Below, piece by piece: positions 61,985 through 64,000 of a stretch of 64,000 nt of DNA. This stretch comes from Leptolyngbya sp. SIO1E4. GTDB lineage: Bacteria; Cyanobacteriota; Cyanobacteriia; Phormidesmidales; Phormidesmidaceae. The position numbers were made by a program, and so were the translations under genes. The stretch is from contig JAAHFU020000008.1 in NCBI GenBank assembly GCA_010672825.2, forward strand, positions 1-64,000. The letters run 5' to 3'. Position 1 is the stretch's first letter. Each line of letters begins with the position of its first letter. The notes beneath the pieces are model-generated. The model saw nothing but the letters and a program-made list of their open reading frames with translations. It made no database searches and had not been told where the DNA came from.

Positions 61985-64000
61985 TTATAACTCCTCCCCT
62001 TGAATTTTGAACTCTGAATTTTGAATTTCGAATTCTTTTAGCTTCTCCTGTGCCCATTGTCGTAATTGCTCATCGGGATCATTGGTAGCGCGATCTGATA
62101 AAAGACTATGAGTTTGAGATAGGTTTGGATAGTAATATAAAATTCTCTTCAAAGCAATTAATCGCGGATTTGGCTGTGCAAAATTCCATCTCTTAAAAGG
62201 ATCTTTATAAGCACTATCGAAGAGTAACTCCACGATTTCCACTTCATTTCTCCAATGATTTGATAGCTCTCTCAATGCAAGATATCGTACAGAAGAGTCC
62301 TGATTGTTCTGCGCATTATCTTTCAACCATTGAAAAGTTTCCAAGAAATCATGCCAAATCTTGACAAAGGCCCTTATTGCTCCACTTTTTACGTGTAAGT
62401 CTTCATCATTGAGAATTCTATCCTTTATGATATCCAGGGTATCCCTCTCGTCCTTCCAACCTTCTGCTAAGGCCCAAATAGAAGTTTGTCTCATAAAGTT
62501 ATATTCTGCGAAATAGATTTGAGATTTAATCCACGAGTAAGTGTCCAGATGATCTTTCCAACCATCCTTTAGGGCAGGAGGGACGAAAATGGAGAAGTGA
62601 GATTTCGAGTTTTTTGGATTAGCAACTTCAAATTTCAGCCAATTTAACACTTCAGGATCACCTCCCCAAATAAGTGCTAATATCTTCATGCTTTCCTTAG
62701 CAGCGAAATCTCCATAAAATAGGCCGGATGAAGACTCCGACCCTATTTCTCTTTTCCAGGCATCTAGAAGTTGAACCTTGACTTCATTGGACTTCTTGAT
62801 TTCAGAAATCACAAAAAATTGAGAGGCTAGGAGTAGATGATTGATAGCTCTATGACTCAACCGACAATCACCGTAGATTAGATCTTCTTCTTGAAAAAGG
62901 GTCTTATCTGGATGGATTTCTATTAAATATCGGACTAGTGTTTCTGTAAATTTTGTGTCAATAAGTCCGCAGATTAAGCATAGAACCTCGTGCCAATTTT
63001 CGTCTTGCCAATGTTGACCAAACACCTCATCTCGTAATTGCTTAAAGGTTAAGGTGCGCTGTTTCTCGAAGCGGTGGACGATTTCAACGGCGCAGAAATA
63101 TTCCAAAAAAGTGCGATGCATGAAACCATAGGTGTCGGCGCCGCGATAGCAGAGGATGAAATTGCGTTCTCGAAGCTGCTGAATCAGACGGTTTGCCTTT
63201 TCACGAGGTTCACTGAAGCCTTGATCTCGAAGGTAATGAGTCAGAATGCGAATGAGATTTTCGGCGCTGATGAGATTACCTTTGAGTCCTTCTTCACCCG
63301 CCTGCATTTCGTAAGCAATCAGGCGCAGCATCTCCTGTTTCTCACGTCGCCCGATCGCATCCAACGGCAAATCCAATCGCTTGTGATCCACATCCCAGTG
63401 ATACAGCAGTACCCGTGAAGCCTGGTCGTAAAGATCGGCTCTGTCGCGTGGTAACTCCTGACGGCGATTCAGGATAGCCATCATCGTTAGCAGTAAGGGA
63501 TTGTCTGCCAGATTTTGGATGGCTTTGGAATTGGTGATGGCATCTTTTAATCGCTGTTTTAGGCGCACCTTATCGGGATCGCTACCCATGGCCAGGTCAT
63601 ACCAGCGATCGATAAATTCATGGATTTCGGCTTCGTCCAAGGGTTGAATCGTGAATTGGCGGAAGCCCGCATGTTGGAAACGCTCCGGGTTGTAGCCAAT
63701 GATGCGTGAGGTGACTAAGACCCTGGCTTGGGGGTATTGCTGGGCAAAGCGGATGATGTCGTCAATGACGGCGGATTGAGTGGCGCGATCAAATACCTCA
63801 TCCAACCCATCAAACATAACCAAAGTGGGATTTTCTAAGAGATGCCGATGGAGTTGCTGCTGATCGAACTGCCAATCGGCTCCGCGCCCGGAATGGAGGA
63901 ATTCTAGGAAGTTAGTTGATTGGGCCAGTGCATATTCTCGGAGTTCAACCAGTAGGGGAAGCGTCTCCGTCTTGCCCTCGACCCAATCCAGTGCCAAATA
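61985..64000 (-). CDS. NACHT-domain STAND NTPase with helical repeats (5' end outside window)
   Basis: At least 671 codons are inside the window; the start and the Walker A region lie beyond base 64000. The visible NACHT part has Walker B TLVMFDGLDEVFD and the sensor RVLVTSRIIGYNPE, then the winged-helix parts (DNPLLLTMMAILNRRQELPRDRADLYDQ, YGFMHRTFLEYFCA). The C-terminal 300 residues form HEAT-like helical repeats. STAND NTPases of this kind are signal-triggered, and several act in phage defence. The C-terminal repeats would be the sensor; the effector should be at the missing N-terminus. The gene ends 10 bases before the degraded higB. Confidence 0.88.
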   Translation of the reverse strand, partial: YLALDWVEGKTETLPLLVELREYALAQSTNFLEFLHSGRGADWQFDQQQLHRHLLENPTLVMFDGLDEVFDRATQSAVIDDIIRFAQQYPQARVLVTSRIIGYNPERFQHAGFRQFTIQPLDEAEIHEFIDRWYDLAMGSDPDKVRLKQRLKDAITNSKAIQNLADNPLLLTMMAILNRRQELPRDRADLYDQASRVLLYHWDVDHKRLDLPLDAIGRREKQEMLRLIAYEMQAGEEGLKGNLISAENLIRILTHYLRDQGFSEPREKANRLIQQLRERNFILCYRGADTYGFMHRTFLEYFCAVEIVHRFEKQRTLTFKQLRDEVFGQHWQDENWHEVLCLICGLIDTKFTETLVRYLIEIHPDKTLFQEEDLIYGDCRLSHRAINHLLLASQFFVISEIKKSNEVKVQLLDAWKREIGSESSSGLFYGDFAAKESMKILALIWGGDPEVLNWLKFEVANPKNSKSHFSIFVPPALKDGWKDHLDTYSWIKSQIYFAEYNFMRQTSIWALAEGWKDERDTLDIIKDRILNDEDLHVKSGAIRAFVKIWHDFLETFQWLKDNAQNNQDSSVRYLALRELSNHWRNEVEIVELLFDSAYKDPFKRWNFAQPNPRLIALKRILYYYPNLSQTHSLLSDRATNDPDEQLRQWAQEKLKEFEIQNSEFKIQGEEL

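Noticed and set aside
1-64000. CRISPR array
   Set aside because: Dispersed repeats A and B are far apart and lack regular spacers; no cas gene is present.
1-64000. tRNA or rRNA genes
   Set aside because: Reading by eye for T-loop patterns and rRNA words in the gaps gave nothing convincing. A tRNAscan run would settle it.

Overview
The window comes from a cyanobacterial chromosome. The evidence is the gene content (NDH-1 subunits NdhF and NdhD, CP12, a high-light-inducible one-helix protein, SigF-type sigma factor, DUF3285, DUF3326, MoeZ-type MoeB-rhodanese) and the many HIP1-like GCGATCGC octamers in and between genes. The sequence alone does not fix the genus. I see no rRNA, convincing tRNA, CRISPR array, prophage or transposase. 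Calls rest on reading the translations and on family knowledge; no database search was run.

Layout. 1-5500: two dispersed repeats, a zinc-ribbon Ser/Thr kinase co-transcribed with a short NB-ARC ATPase, a DM13-like secreted protein, and an MscS channel fused to a DEP domain. 5500-13950: the most interesting block. A four-gene export cassette on the + strand (double CNB-like protein, short HlyD-like adaptor, C39-peptidase ABC exporter, second NHLM-type ABC exporter) lies opposite a divergent 56-residue open reading frame at 6130-6300. That frame encodes a double-glycine leader followed by a core carrying two copies of an LRRENLDKD block. It is too short to be found by simple ORF calling. 14150-21940: a split YeeE/YedE transporter, PP2C phosphatase, trpG/pabA, dgkA, ybeY, DUF3285, prfB with its programmed frameshift, and a sigF-like gene behind a 13-codon upstream reading frame. 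22300-26250: ndhF and ndhD, each followed by a strong hairpin. 26450-33700: an HtrA-like protease with PPC domains, a HLIP, DUF3326, FIST, CP12, an ArsC/Spx-like protein and small regulators. 34380-38760: a FecR, CHASE2-cyclase and amidase operon. 39090-45700: asparaginase, small HTH, ATP-grasp, VWA/MerR pair, double GNAT. 46360-60480: mostly housekeeping genes (ilvC, typA, rimK with its partner protease, thrC, murF, M67 peptidase, moeZ) mixed with hypothetical proteins. 60700-64000: a decayed accessory patch containing a higBA module with a nonsense-mutated toxin and truncated antitoxin, a stray copy of a NACHT gene tail, and a NACHT NTPase running off the window edge.

How the genes work together. 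The 6130-13944 block reads as a self-contained peptide secretion system. The peptidase exporter would cut the precursor after Gly-Gly and export the core; the second ABC protein and HlyD-like adaptor would complete the machine; the CNB-like protein is probably regulatory or structural. No RiPP maturase is visible, and the core has no Cys or Thr and a single Ser, so a lanthipeptide is excluded. The product could be an unmodified signalling or antagonistic peptide, or could be modified by an enzyme encoded elsewhere. Other evident partnerships are kinase/NB-ARC, FecR/CHASE2-cyclase/amidase, VWA/MerR, RimK/protease and M67/MoeZ.

Two families of dispersed intergenic repeats (A: five loci, B: three loci) recur across the window, twice side by side, together with commoner cyanobacterial palindromic repeats.
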